Below are positions 52,162 to 64,000 of a stretch of DNA of 64,000 bases, piece after piece (positions within the stretch are counted from its first letter, which is position 1; each line of letters opens with the position of its first letter). Source of the stretch: Triparma columacea (taxonomy: Eukaryota > Sar > Bolidophyceae > Parmales > Triparmaceae); contig BRYA01000310.1 of the NCBI GenBank assembly GCA_030267965.1, forward strand, positions 164,763-228,762. Direction: 5' to 3'. The notes beneath the pieces were generated by a model that saw nothing but the letters and a program-made list of their open reading frames with translations, was not told the DNA's origin and searched no databases. A program made the position numbers and the translations under genes.

Positions 52162-53292
52162 ATGGGTTTTAGTTTTGTTTTTAATAAAGCAAAACTTTAT
52201 CTCAAGTTGTTTGTCCTTGCGACAAAAACTATTGTCCGTTGCCACCGTTGTCTCCTTGTTGCACGAGGAACAATGCAAGGTTCCCGTCTTCGATCATTTG
52301 CAGTAATCCCTCATAACCTCTTCCCCCGCCAACCCAACAAATTCCTCATGTCTCCCCAAGTCGTCATAGCCGTCGTATTGGTATTGGTGGTTGGCTTGCA
52401 GATTCTACTTTCTTTTCGATTGTCTGCTGATTTTGGAGGTAATGATTCTTCCCTTCATACTTCCAATCCTCTTCCCTCAACGCATGAAGCCAAACCTAGA
52501 AAAAGAGATTGGCACGAGATGCATGGCACAACCGAGAAATACCATGCAATGCATTATGTTGTAACACTCGACGGTGTTCCTTCTGCTCCTACGGAAAACA
52601 CAGGCAGGTTGAATGCATTCATGTCGATGTGGGGAGATTGTAAGATAGAGTTTGAGGTTTGCACCGGCACGATGTTGTCCCGTCAAGGAGCCGGACTCAC
52701 TGAAACGATATTAAGGTGTCTAAGCAGCGCATACGAAAGCGGTGCAGACGCTGTGTTTTTTTACGAGGACGATGCACTGCTCTTCGAGGAATCATTTTGT
52801 GATGAGGACTACCGTAGAGAGCTACTAATGTCCTCCCCTGACGATGCTCTTCTTCTCCTCATCGGGGCGCACGACTTTTGGATAGATCAGGAGAAACTCG
52901 ACGAAAAACTGGGAGGTAACCCTGAAAGGTTTTCAAGGGGTGACTCTGAATACTTACCACTGCTTCAATCCTTTGGAACTTACGGGTTTGCCGTACTTCG
53001 CAACAAGATGCAAAGGGTTATAAGTTTGCTCAATGCAGAGCTCGAAGAGTGTACTAAACAGGCTAGAAAGTGCAGTCCAGATCTCTGTATATACCAATTC
53101 GACAAGAATACGGAAGGTGTCTATGTTATCGACCCATTGATTGTAGACCACAAAAGAGGAACTTACAGTAACAGCTGGAAAAAGTTCAGAAAAGACACCC
53201 AAAATGGTGAAATTTGGATGGGAAAACGGAAGGTCAGAGACATGCTCGCCAAAAAACTCATAAAAACGTGGAAGAATACAAAAGGTTTCTGA
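52162..53292 (+). CDS. GT25-like glycosyltransferase (paralogue 2)
   Basis: Single exon. The first ATG in frame is at 52162 (376 residues); a later ATG at 52348 gives 314 residues with the membrane helix (VVIAVVLVLVVGLQILLSF) right at the start and a length like paralogue 1, so it may be the true start. The domain has YVVTLDGVPSAP, GRLNAFMSMWG, GAGLTETILRCLSSAY, the metal site VFFYEDDALLFE, SFGTYGFAVLRNKM, CSPDLCIYQFDKN and PLIVDHKRGTYSNSW. It is more diverged from the other two copies, having lost GGHT for GAHD. It lies alone between duplicated fragments of two unrelated genes, which suggests it was inserted there. Function as a sugar transferase is inferred from the conserved acidic site. 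Confidence 0.82.
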   Translation: MGFSFVFNKAKLYLKLFVLATKTIVRCHRCLLVARGTMQGSRLRSFAVIPHNLFPRQPNKFLMSPQVVIAVVLVLVVGLQILLSFRLSADFGGNDSSLHTSNPLPSTHEAKPRKRDWHEMHGTTEKYHAMHYVVTLDGVPSAPTENTGRLNAFMSMWGDCKIEFEVCTGTMLSRQGAGLTETILRCLSSAYESGADAVFFYEDDALLFEESFCDEDYRRELLMSSPDDALLLLIGAHDFWIDQEKLDEKLGGNPERFSRGDSEYLPLLQSFGTYGFAVLRNKMQRVISLLNAELEECTKQARKCSPDLCIYQFDKNTEGVYVIDPLIVDHKRGTYSNSWKKFRKDTQNGEIWMGKRKVRDMLAKKLIKTWKNTKGF

Positions 53293-53509
53293 AAAATGAT
53301 ATTGTGATAATTGTTTGCGTGTCTATTTCAAGGTTATAAAAGTGAATAAAATAAGCAAAGCAAGGAACGGGGTTTCCTCTACTACCCAGCTTTCCTTCGA
53401 AAGTCTCTCGTGACTCTTTCCCTCTCCTGGAAAAGAACTCAACAAAAGAAGTGGGGACCAAAGTCCACAAATTTCAAACTGTGTTTTTTGCTGCTCTCAC
53501 TGCCTTAGA

Positions 53510-53554
53510 AATGCTGAGGAAAGTTGCGGTTGTGGCAAGAGTTTCGGGTTGTAG
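53510..53554 (+). pseudogene. Remnant of the IscA/SufA-type gene 3' end
   Basis: Fifteen codons reading NAEESCGCGKSFGL and a stop repeat the last residues of the intact gene (which ends in V rather than L). No upstream part of the gene is here, so it cannot be functional. Confidence 0.88.
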
Positions 53555-53922
53555 TAGTCGTAGTAATAGTCGTTGTAGCTATTGTTGGGTTTAGGGTGAG
53601 AAAAATGGAATCACTTCTATTTTACTTGGCACCCCCCCCTTCCTCATCTCCCCCGCCTCCTCATGTTCCCCGCCTCCTCATGTCCCCCCCTCCTCATGTC
53701 CCCCCCCTCCCTAAACGTTCACGTACCCAACAAGGAGCACCTTGAAGACTCTCTCGTCGGGTGCGCCTTCTGGCTTATACCCTCCCTTGCAAATAACACT
53801 TGCAAGGACTTTCGTCCACTGGCCAACTTCAATGCCACTGGAGTCAGGGCTGTCCTGTCCTGGCTTCGGAGGCGGGTTGAATTTGAACGCTACACCCACC
53901 TCTTGGCCAGGCGACACGCTGC
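53510..53922 (+). repeat. Segmental duplication, copy B
   Basis: Matches 50999-51555 without the two extra 75-bp units. It carries the Fe-S gene remnant at its left end and the intact 3' end of the CFAP74-like gene at its right. Confidence 0.9.
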
Positions 53923-56900
53923 CCTTGTCCGGCGTCGCGGAAAAGAACGCAGCCGAGGGTGACGCCTTGTCCAAGACTATCTCAAACGTCCCATTGCTCC
54001 CTATTTTCGGATCATTTAGGGCGATGGAACCTACTACGATGCCTTTCTCGCTTGTTGAATCTTTATTTGACTCCTTCTCCCCCCCCCCCTCGTCATTGAC
54101 TCTAGGAAACTTTAAAACAATGTCTTCTCTTTGCGGGTCTCTCACGCCAATCTCTGCGGCTGCAGCCTCGTCGACTCCACTTAAATGACTTGGCAATTTG
54201 AACCTGTTCTCCATAGTCTCAAGTACCCGCTCCTCCTCATCTTCCCCCTTCCCGCTTCCACCCGCCCCAACACAGTACATTTGTGTGTTCCAGCAGCGCC
54301 CGATGAGGCGAACGACGTGTTCCTCTACTTGGTTGGGCACCTCGATCTTACTTTCGAACTTGTAGCTCCATATTCTCTCGTGATCGGGCTGGAAGACAAC
54401 TTCTAGGTTCTTCTCTTCGCCGGGATCAATCTGACCCTCAGGTGGGGAAATATCGTAACAGTCTTTGTTGTTGAAGTTCTCGTGCACCTCACCGAGTGTT
54501 TGAAGATTGTATCGGAGAGGGAAAACACTCGAATTGCAGAGAGTGAGGACGCTCTTGCCAGCGTCCCCTGCTAGGACGTGCCTACAGAGGTTGTCCCCTT
54601 TGCCGGAAACATCGGTGGCCCACTTGTCAATGGTAGTTATTGAGGCCGACGATCCCGTGCATGTGACCCCAGTGCTCCCAGGAGGGGACACAATGAGGAC
54701 TGGAGAGACCCCCTTACCCTTCAAGGTTATCGTTAAAGTCTTCCCCAGGGTGGGGCACGATAATGTGAGAGTCTCAGAACGAACACCCTGTGCAAGGGGG
54801 GCGAACTGCAGGGACAATAGCTGGAAGTCGTTCGGAGGGACATCCCTTAAAGCGTTGACTACGCAGAAAGGGCCCGTGGAGTTAAGTCCTGAGGGGATCA
54901 ACGGGGCCTGTTCTGATCCGTAGTTTCTGACGCGGAGGGGCAGAACCTTGGTCTGTCCGACGGCGAGCTGACCAAAGTCCAAGTGTGCAGTGTCGATGTC
55001 TAACATTCGCTTGACGAGAGTAGTGTGGACGTCGATGAAAAGTGGCGGAATATCTTGTCTGATGGGGCTATCGTCGTCTGCGCTGCGAACGAAGCAAGGA
55101 AGTGACCAGCGAGAGTGAACCGACCACGGCTCTTTTATGTCCTCCCTGTAAGATTTCTTAACTTCACCTTCAAAGAACTTCAGGTCTCCGAGTACTTCCG
55201 CGCTCTCAAGTTCTTCAACCTTATCCTCATCACATCCAGTCTTCTTCTCCTCTTCAATATCGCCCTCCCCCCCTTCTTTGCCACCACTTGTCTCTACCTG
55301 GTCGTCGCTGATCGTTTGATTAACGCCCGTTTCTACCTCTTCCTGGGAGCTTAGTAGAGACGCCGGTGGACTATACTCAATCTCAAAACGACAGGTGGCG
55401 CCTGGGCTCAGCGTCTCCACGTTAGGAGTAATCCTCAAGAAAGACTGGCTGGGTCGAGGAACAGCAAACTCAAAAGTTTGTGTCGACTTTGTGGTGTTGG
55501 TGGCAAACACTGAATGGGTGATTTTGTCGCCGGGACAGCACGACGCAAACTTGAGAACGGTATGATCAAATTTCAACGGCGTCTCAAGCCCTTGGTCTGT
55601 GGTGCGTGATAAGAGGAGGGAAGGATAGCAGAGCGTTAGAATTGCGAACGAGTATGGGCCCATGTGCTTGCCTAGTCCCCCTACTTACACTTCACCCTAA
55701 TTGTGCTTGTCAGATTCATTGTGGTTTGCACTGCAAGGCTCAAATCGCGGTAGACCGCGGAGGAGGGCTTCACGATGATACACACATCCTTCTCTTCGAG
55801 GGGCATGAGTGCACCGAATCCATCGTTGGGCTGAACCTCAATCTCCTTGGGCAGGTTAACGAAGCCAAATCTCATAGGTAGTCGACCCTGGTTCTTCATC
55901 TTCACAACTTGCATACTGCTCTGGGATATGAAACAATTACCGTGATCTATCACGTTGCTGTTGAATGTGACCTCTCCGGTCGTGAGCCTTGCGAAGAGAG
56001 TGTAATACACGGGCAATGCCATCTCTGGAACTTCCACAAGAACAGGAACAGCGATGACCTCCATACCAGGAATGGCGTATTTTCCGCATTTTACCAGAAT
56101 GTCCTTGGTAGGCCTAAACTTCATTTTCATCTCAAAGTCAACATCAGGTTGGATGAAGCCCATGTCAGGGTTAAACTCGACGAAGTCTTGCAGCTCGGGA
56201 GGAGGTTTCGCGTATATTTTAAAGGAGATCTTCCCCCTATTTTTCACGACGACGTTCTTCCTGTAGAGCTTGTCGTATACGCAGCACTTCATATCTACTA
56301 CTGGTTCGGCGACATATATCGGTACCTTGATCGATGTGGCAACAATGGTGAGCTTGATGGTCTCGTCGGTGTGGTCAAAGTGAAGAACCCTCTCTTCCTT
56401 GAAGCGCCCGGTGGAAAGAGGAGCGAATGTAATGTCGTGATACGTCTCAGAGTAAGACCCTACACTGCCAACTGTTGAGTACTGAAGTTCGCTGAGACCT
56501 TCAGGGTACTCGAGGCAAGCTTCTCCGACAGCTGCCGCCTGGGCAAGGAGGTCTCCCTCTGTCTTCAAATACTCTATAACTTCCTCTTGAGACTCATCTA
56601 CCTCTGGTGATTGCGGAGACCGACTTTTGAGGCCAGTGTCGGCACCCCCAGAAGTTGTGGTTTCAGCAGCGGCAGCAAGAAGGGCTTCGGAGGGAGGCAT
56701 TCTTTCCCCGGTCTCTGCATTGTGGAAGTAGAACATGGTGGACTTGGCTCCATTGTTCATGATCTTTAGTCGAAACGTCACCCTCTCCCCCATTACGATA
56801 TTGTCAAACCTTACCACGTTCGTGTTGAGCTTGGGAGCTACCTTTTGGGTTAGGCAACGCAGGGGGATCGAGAAAGGGCCGGTAGAACTTAGGAAGGAGA

Positions 56901-59014
56901 GGTCGCTTATGATGTCCTCGTTCACTTTCGGCATGAATGTGATCTCTAGAAGCACACTCATTCCTGCGGACATGCGCCCAGGCCTCTCATATGAAATCTC
57001 AAAGAAATCAGTGACTGACTCCGGGAGGTTGAGGATTTTGAAGCTGTTAAATGTGAGGCTTACATTGGTGAGGAGGATGCGACGCTTGTAGAACTTTCCG
57101 AGGACAAAGTCTTTGAAGAGGATGGTGTCCGGTTTGGCAACGAATGCTTGTCCCTTGAACTCCCTTCCTCCGGCAATTTGCGGAGTTCCAGAGAGCAGCC
57201 TGGTTTTCTGTCTTGTCTGAGCTTTTTCCAACGCATCTTTTTCGAATTTCGTTAGCTGCGGCTTTGGAAATGCTCTTGTGGCGACTTCAACGGTTCCGGG
57301 AGTGGTCGCCCTGCTGCTGACACCGGACGCTAACGCTGCAGCCGACTGCGATACTCGATCAAGTTGGGCTTCCTCCAGGCCCGTCTTGTTCATGATTGAC
57401 AAAGCATCCTGGCCTGGGGGCTCTGACTTGGGCTCCAACAGCCCGTCTAATCCTACGGTATTTCCTTCCTCTTCAGCATCGTCATCTAGGGCCACCTTCT
57501 TGGGTATGAGACGACTGTACTCGCCTGGGCCGACCTTGGGATATTTTTTCTTCACCATTTCGATGACTGCCTGTAGTTGGCTTTCGTCCTTTCGCGGGTT
57601 GTAGCCAAGACCAAACGAGGCATCCTTGATGGTTGTAACTTGGCTGGGCTCAATGTTGAAAACTCTCCTCGTGGGGTCGATAAGGTCGGTCTTATTGGTC
57701 GTCTTCTCCATCAGATAGGCCCTGTTTCTGGCTTCAATGATCTCCCTCCCTTGCTCTCCACGGTAGGCATCTTCGTACTCCTTCTGCCTCTTCAGGTGTT
57801 CCTCCTTCTTCCTATTGTACTCGTCGTCTTTGACAAGTCCATCGGCAAGTTGTGCCTCTTGTTTCTTTATCCTCTCGTGCTCCCTCGCTTCATCTGCAGC
57901 GGCCTTCTTCTTGACGTCTCTTCGTTTGAACTCCACGTAAGGGTTGCCGCCCATCTTCAAGATAGTGCCAAACTCCTCTCTCTCTGCATGTTCCTTCTTG
58001 CGCTGCAGAATTGCGTTTTTCTCATTCTTGCCTTTCAACACGGCGCTTATAGCATCGGTGTTGGCCTTCAGCTCAAGAGCAACCTGGATACGATTTTCAT
58101 GTCCCTCCAGACGGGCCTCCTCCATGAACTTCTTGCTCTCGTTGGTCACCTTGCTCGTTACTGTGATTCGTTTGGCTGACGTCTTGTGGAGCGCTCGTGC
58201 CGTTTCTTTCTGGGCCTCTGCCAAGTCGTTGCTCTCCTTCAGCTTCCTGTTGTACTCCTGGTGTGATTATTCGAAAGAAAGGAAGGAGGGTAAGCTCGTC
58301 TGATACATGCTGCGCGTGGGGGTCGAGCGTGTGGATTGCATTTGTATATGCACCTGCACTCACCTTCACCCTGTCCCTCTGCCTTTTCTCGAGCCTCTTA
58401 GCCGACACGACCTCTTTCCTCTTTATTTTTTTCACCTGTTTCGTCCTTTTGGCCACCTCCATCTCGCTAACCTTTCTCAAATCGCAGACAATATCAGCAA
58501 ACCTCTCGACGGAGGCCTCAGCTACATTTGCTTCGTGTTGAGCGTGCAAGTACACGCGTTCCTCCCTGGCCACAGTCTGCCTCTGGGCCCGGAACAATTC
58601 ACTGGCGATCATGGCCTGTTTTTCAGACACACGGAGAGAGTCAATGAGTGACTTCGGGAGCGCCTGCAGACCCAAGGGCTCGTCCTCGACTTGCTTCTTT
58701 ATCTCCTCGTAACTTTGGCTGGCCTCCTGAAGAGAAAGCTGGAGCTCACTAAGACGCTTCTTCTCACTCTCAAACACAGCTTCGCACTCACTGGCCGCCC
58801 TTACTTTTCCATCCTTCTCTGCGAACATTTTCTCAATCGAATTTGCCTCCTTAAGTAAAGCCTGGTGCCGCTTCAAAGGGGCCAAACTTGTCGGGATGGA
58901 CAATCGGGAGGCCAAGTAGGAAGTGTCAGGAAGGGAGGTGTCCGAATCTGTATCATCAGAGAAGTCAGAGACTGGTGAACCCGGGCGATAGGCGTCTTCC
59001 AATGGAAGAGACAT
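53711..59014 (-). CDS. CFAP74-like ciliary central-apparatus protein
   Basis: Three exons: 59014-58364, 58257-55689 and 55596-53711; phases 0 then T/AC. The joined frame has 1701 residues, near human CFAP74 (about 1580). The first 500 residues are charged coiled coil, with KNAILQRKKEHAEREEFG and NPYVEFKRRD. The remainder is a series of MSP/ASH-type beta domains of the kind found in CFAP74 and HYDIN: VRFDNIVMGERVTFRLKIMNNG, VTFNSNVIDHGNCFISQSSM, LDFGQLAVGQTKVLPLRVRNYG and VKPSSAVYRDLSLAVQ. CFAP74 sits in the C1d projection of the motile axoneme, so the organism should have a flagellate stage. The family name is by pattern and domain order. The start chosen is the first ATG after the stop. Confidence 0.75.
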
Positions 59015-59661
59015 CCCCAAATACAAGCGAGGTTGGCCTTAAGGGGCGAAGCTGTTAGGGGAACAAATTTGTAGATTTTAACAGTGCCGCGCCTTCTCGA
59101 GCTGATTTTGGTCTAATCTAGCTTAAACCACAATTAAAGTGAAGTACTACGCGTAGTAAATATCGAGATCAACCTGATCGGGAAGTGAAATTGGGATTCA
59201 AATTTGTTCATGGCCCCACCTGTTTTTGTTTGTTGTAGCCTTTGGGCCAAAAGGCAAAAGTTTTCAGAGAAATAGGCAATTTTATAGGCAAAGGCAAATA
59301 GGCACCCGTTGGAACCAATCAGATCGCCGGATTTGCGGATATATAGCCGTTAAATAAACTTTTTTAGCGAAGTTATAGGCAAAATTTTAGGCATTGCCTA
59401 TTGGCCCAAAGGCTAGTTTGTTGGGTGTGTGTGGTCTGGTACTCATTTGCGATTTATGCGATTTGTGAACAAATCGGGTCGACGCAGACAGGCCTTGGAA
59501 TGGTGTCTGGGTGAATAAAGTTATATCGCAAAGTGAATCCCTTTCCTTGCTATTCAAGACGATTAGTGGCATCATATGGACAAACCTCAAAACTTGACGA
59601 GGCACCAGCAAGGAGTCTAATGAGGAATTACGATGCTGTTTGTATTTTGTCTTGACTTTTT
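59015..59661. other. Intergenic spacer with interspersed AGGCAAA motifs
   Basis: About 650 bp between the kinesin 3' end and the CFAP74-like start. Around 59238-59415 the words AGGCAAA, TTTAGGCA and TTGGCC-type pieces recur, including an inverted pair (GCCTTTGGGCC near 59239 and TTGGCCCAAAGGC near 59402). This may be a relic of a short mobile element. I see no gene. Confidence 0.5.
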
Positions 59662-62600
59662 TTATTCGGAGGGTTGCTCGTTCTCCTTCGTCGGAGTTAG
59701 GACGTTTCCAAAGGGGTTCGCGCTCTGACGTCCTCTCGTGGAGCTCTTCGTCTTTCGTTTCTCCCCAATGCCATTTCCTGTCTCCCCCTTGTTATCCTTG
59801 CCATCCCGAAGTGCAACCTCTTTCATTTGCGATAGCTGGGTTTCCTTTTTCTTGCTCTTGTATGCTGCGAGGCTTGCTGCTCTACTTTTTCTCCGAGAAT
59901 TTCGCATTTGATTTGTTGACGTGAGAGCTTCCACTCCTGCTGAGGCTTCTGCAATGGCGGTCGCTATTGAATCTTTATTGACCAGCTGTGTAGGTTCGGT
60001 GTTATCTCCTCCCTGCTCGTTGGACTTGTTGCGGAGATTACCATCACTGTTGCTCCTTTTCAGCTTCACATCCCCGCCACCTGAAAAGTCTTTCTCCTTG
60101 GGAAACCCACTATCCTTAGAGCCACCTCCAAGGATCGTTGAACGCCTTTTTGACCCACCGACCCCGATCCCTGCCGAACTCTTAACTGTCCTCAAATGCA
60201 TGAATGCTGTCCTATCCTCCGCCCCCCCCAAACCAGTCCCCAACAAGCCCCTGACTTCTTCGCTGAGAAGCCCGACGTCGAATGAAGTACTTTCACGAGC
60301 TTCCCACCCCCTGAGGGTTGCTCGTAGCTTTTCGAGCTTACTGATGAATTTAGCTTGCATGTGCTTCCTGAACTTCTCCTCCTTGAGGAGGATGCCACTG
60401 TTGGTCTTCTTACTTACGAGTCTCTGCTTACTTCCAGCCTTGTCCTCAAATTGCGTAAGTTTGGCGTCGATTATTCTTATTTCTGAGTCAAGACTCATTA
60501 TGGCACTCTTGGCGTCTTGCTTTGTTCTCTTTTTCTCCACCTCTGTGTGGATGAGTTGCAGCCTGTACAGTTTTGCTCTGAGTTCGCGCTGGAAGGATTT
60601 AGCATCTTTCAGAAGACCCGCAAGCCATTCCTCGGCGACATTCTCCGTGTTGCTACCGACCAAAGAGATGTTATCGAAGGGTCCGCTTTCCTTCCCATCT
60701 TGGTATTTTCTCACAGACTCAGCGCATTCGCCCCAAAAGCAGCCCCTTGTCTCTTCATTGAGCCCAAGAGCGTCCCAGACTACAGTGAGCGCCTCGGTCT
60801 CGCTCTGCATCATGACATCAGCTGCGCCTACTAAAATCTTGATCTCGTTGACGCATGCCTTTATGTGGTCTTTGCTCAGCCTCGGTAGCCTGAAGAGAGC
60901 ACTGTGAAAGCTCGCATATGCTTCTGTAGCATCCTCGTCACCTTCAACTATACCCATAAGCTGCTTGTGTGCTTCTTCGACGACAACCTTGAGTTCGTTC
61001 GAGAACTCTTCTCTGCCTTCCGCGATGGCCTCAACACTTCGGGTGATGATTTCAAGGTGTTTTCCCCAAACGCTGCTTGTCGGAACTTTCATGTTGCTGA
61101 TGGTTATAAAGTCGCAAACTTGCTTGCAAACAGTCTCAGTCCACCAATCAGCGGCGCCCGATTTGCCCTTGTCCTTGGACACGAAGCTCTTAGCAAGTAG
61201 GAAGAGGTCACTACTTGAGGAGTGAGTTTCAGTCGCAAGTTTGTTGGCGCGTTCGTAGGCCGAGTTGCTCTTGACAAGAAGTTCAGACTTCATGACCCTC
61301 ATCTTTCGCAATTCGTCCTCACAGCTGGTTAGCAAGTCCTCAGCGAAAAGACCATCCTTATCGGCTTGAGCGCCGAGAAAGCCCCTTAAAGTACGGCTGA
61401 TACTATTCTCTCCTTTCTCCAGCGCACCAAGAAGAGCTTTGGCGTCCTTAAGGATCTTGGCATGTCGTGCCTTGGCCTTTCTGAAGATTGGTTCGATTTC
61501 TGTGTATGTCTGCTGAGCCAACTCGCGTTGTTTCAAAAGAGAGAGACGGTTCTCTGTACTCGTTGATATGCCAAAGTGTGCCTGGAATGAAGACGACGAA
61601 GTGCTGCTCGTATTGTTGCTGACTCGACCGAGGGCTCGCTGCATTGACTCGTTCATTTCGTTGAGCCTGTCGATCTCTTGCCTGGTCTCGCGCTCCCTCT
61701 TGGTAGCGTCCCTAAGCAGGGCATTGCACTTCTCCTCTACACAACCTTCGAGTTCGTTCCTAACCTTTTCCCTCTCTTCAAGGTCGATCCCGAGGAGGCG
61801 CCAGTAAGTCTGAAGTTGCGCCAATGTTGAGGCGGTCTCCTTCTTCATGTCCTTTGAGACATCGACAACAGAAAGTTTCTCTTTGCATTCGGCCAATTCA
61901 ATACCGGCAGACTGGAACTTTAGTTCGGCCTTGGTGAGCTTCTCCTTGGTCTCCGAGAGCCTGCGTTCCTTCTCATCTAACTGACTCTTGATCTCGAAGG
62001 CTCCCTCTACACCGTGAACGCTTCCAAACTGGCTAGCTTCAGCAATTTGAGATATTTTCGTCTTCAGGTCGGCGTTTTTCATCTCCAAATCTTTCAACTT
62101 GGCATCTTTGGTCTCAACCTCCTTTTCCAGGCCCCTTCTTTGCAGCTCGCTGTTGGTCAAGGTGCCCATGAGCTCGAGGACAAGAGTCCTGGCAACTGGA
62201 GCGACCATGTCACCAACAACCTTTAACGTGGCAGCGTCCTGGATGGTGCCCTCATTATCAGAGCCATGTTCTTCCTCAAGGTGTCCGCTGAGTCTGCCCC
62301 TAAGTTCCTCCATGTCTACTCCAACGAGTTCCAACCTCAATTCAAGTTCTTCGATGTTGCGCTCGTGATTCACGAGATCAGCTTCTGCTTCATCAGTGAG
62401 GCTCCCTTCGCTGTCCGCCTTGAGTTCGCTGAGCTGTTTGATTTGCTCTACCAAGTTACGCATTAGTACTGAGTATTCTTCAACAGTGGCCTCGTACTTT
62501 TCGCGAGTCTCGGCCAACTCGATCCTTTCGATGACATAGTTCTCGAGGAGAAACTTGAGGGAAGCAACTTCCTGATTCTTGGGTGCAAAGCCGGAGGCAT

Positions 62601-64000
62601 CGGTACCCTCACCAGCGGAACCTGCAGTCCAGCTAGGAGGCTGAATGAAGCTTAGTCGACCCAGAGATTGTTTCGTCTTATCGTTTACGTGCAGTTTGCT
62701 CCCAAGGCGAATCCCTGCCTCCCCGGCTTTTGATCTTGCAGCATTAGACTTTTCAAGCTCCCGTTTCCTCATAGCAAGGAGCCTCATGAGGTGAACTTCG
62801 GTCTGCTTCAGCTTGTCTGTGATCTTGTGACAGTAGGAGGTTCTTCGATCAAGAGCTTTCTTGTGCTTCTTACACTCAGTTTCGAGCTTGTTGAGGTTCT
62901 TACCCTGCTTTCTCTCCTTCTTCTTGAGAGCCTGGATCTCCCTCGTCTTGTTCTCTGTAAAGGCACGGTGTCTAGCTATTGTTTCCTTCTGCTTCTTCAT
63001 CAAGTTCACTTTGCCAAGCTTGAGCTCCTCGATTTTCCTCTCCATTGCTCTCGCCTTCTGCGCCTCTCGCTCCGCAGTCTTGTACATCTGATGCTGTTTT
63101 CTCGATTCAGAGCGAGCACGAGCAAGGGATTCCTCTACTTTATCCAGCTTGAGCTTGATGGCCTTACTGCAACCTCGTGTTGGGTCAACCTCAACCTTCG
63201 CGAGCTGCTCTGCTAGTACTCCCTTCTCTTGTTCAAGGCTCGAAACCTCGTTGAGAAGCTTCTCGTACTTACCCTTCATTGTGTGGTAGACTTGCAGGCT
63301 GGTGGTGTGAGTTGGAGGGACGGGAGGCGTGAGGGGGAGTTAGAAGAAAGTAATTTAATGTATGTACTCACTTCAAAAGATATCTCACCTTCCGCGAAGT
63401 TTTCTGAGAAGTTTCTCTTGCTCGTCCAATTCTTCATCGACCTCGTTAATGGCGCTCTCTGTGTTCGCTTGGTCTTTCTGGTAGTCGTTTTCACCCTGCT
63501 GAAGCTCGAGCAACTGATCTAAGATGGCCATGTCCTCGTCTGGGGAGCTGTTGATGAGCGCAGCGTCAAGGTCCCCCATAAAGGATAGCTTCTCGCCCCC
63601 GGAAGAATCTAGATTTCGACTGAAGTCGAAGGTTCCTGGCAGGAACTTTGGCCCGTCGCTCTTTCCGAACATGGGCCCGGTTGATATGAAGCCCTTGCCG
63701 AAGTCGCACATCGCCTTTTCTTCAATCTCCTTCAGGTAGGCTGTGACTTCTTCGCGTTTGAAGAAATCGTCGTTCTGGGAGCCAGATGCAAATAGAGCCT
63801 TGGGAGCTTTCTCCCCCTTCAGCTCGAAGAATTTGAGTCTGAGAAGCTCCATCTTGAGACCGTGCCCTATCGCCTCGAGGCGGCCGAGCTCGAGGACGGT
63901 TGGGTCGATGTTCTTGATGGGTTTGTTCTTGATGTTCCTGGCTCGGTTTGCATACTTGAGAGTGGACAGGGATTCCCCGATGTTGGACTCAAGGGGTGAA
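59662..64000 (-). CDS. Kinesin-4 (KIF4/KIF21 type), 3' part; 5' end beyond the right edge
   Basis: Minus-strand exons: from the right edge (64000) to 63389, then 63298-59662 (donor GAAG/GTGAGA, acceptor ACCACCAG; phase 2). The first readable text is the end of the motor: ESNIGESLSTLKYANRARNIKNKP followed by NIDPTVLELGR, which is the kinesin-4 pattern after the motor domain. An acidic linker leads to a long coiled coil; SLQVYHTMKGKYEKLL and the KLETECKKHKKALDRRT stretch match the KIF4/FRA1 coiled coil. The tail (about the last 200 residues) is basic, serine-rich and low complexity. These motors regulate microtubule dynamics, spindle midzone or intraflagellar functions. Walker and switch regions are not in the window. 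Confidence 0.88.

Overview
The window reads as nuclear DNA of a unicellular eukaryote. It has spliced genes (introns of about 60 to 280 bp with GTGAG-type donors and pyrimidine-rich CAG acceptors, usually zero to four per gene), Golgi and mitochondrial protein families, a kinesin and a large ciliary protein. The IscA/SufA-type protein has a leader that looks like a signal peptide followed directly by a phenylalanine, as in plastid proteins of algae with secondary (red-derived) plastids. A flagellate ochrophyte or other stramenopile-type alga is my best inference; the species cannot be fixed from the sequence alone.

Left block (1-19.0 kb), densely packed housekeeping genes on both strands: an ankyrin-like partial gene, an ATAD3-like AAA ATPase, a DHRS12-like short-chain dehydrogenase, an F-BAR/PH protein, an SLC35B-type (PAPS or nucleotide-sugar) transporter, a double-MYND ubiquitin protease, a PIF1-family helicase interrupted by an assembly gap, a PPR protein and thiamine pyrophosphokinase. 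Exon boundaries were assigned by hand from splice motifs and reading-frame continuity.

Middle block (19.6-53.3 kb), a concentration of Golgi glycan genes separated by unusually long, partly AT-rich spacers: a plant-like GT2-type glycosyltransferase (19.6 kb), a tandem GT31-like enzyme (24.9-28.4), a type II membrane protein with a possible DxD site (30.4-32.3), a DUF1647-GT2 fusion with an assembly gap (34.5-36.4), GDP-mannose 4,6-dehydratase (36.5-37.7), a GT25-like enzyme (38.4-39.4), a triple fusion GT25-like / GT31 / GT11 fucosyltransferase (40.0-42.3), a Cas1p-type O-acetyltransferase with its SGNH domain at the C-terminus (42.4-45.2), and a third GT25-like paralogue (52.2-53.3). The dehydratase supplies the pathway to GDP-fucose, the GT11 domain would use it, and the Cas1p protein could acetylate the product. 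Together they suggest an extracellular or cell-surface fucosylated, O-acetylated glycan made from a physically clustered set of genes, reminiscent of a bacterial capsule locus. This is the most interesting system in the window. Interspersed genes include a Chorein/AsmA-like membrane protein, a twin CX9C protein, a DUF218 protein, an SLC25 carrier, the golgin CASP and the IscA/SufA-type protein.

Right block (53.7-64 kb): a CFAP74-like ciliary protein and the tail of a kinesin-4, both on the minus strand.

Segmental duplications decorate the middle block. A 330-bp piece of the Cas1p gene 3' end is copied at 24.4 kb, where it supplies the last codons and the stop of a DUF218 gene. The junction between the IscA/SufA-type gene and the CFAP74-like gene is duplicated on both sides of the third GT25-like gene, leaving reciprocal gene fragments and a 75-bp tandem repeat.
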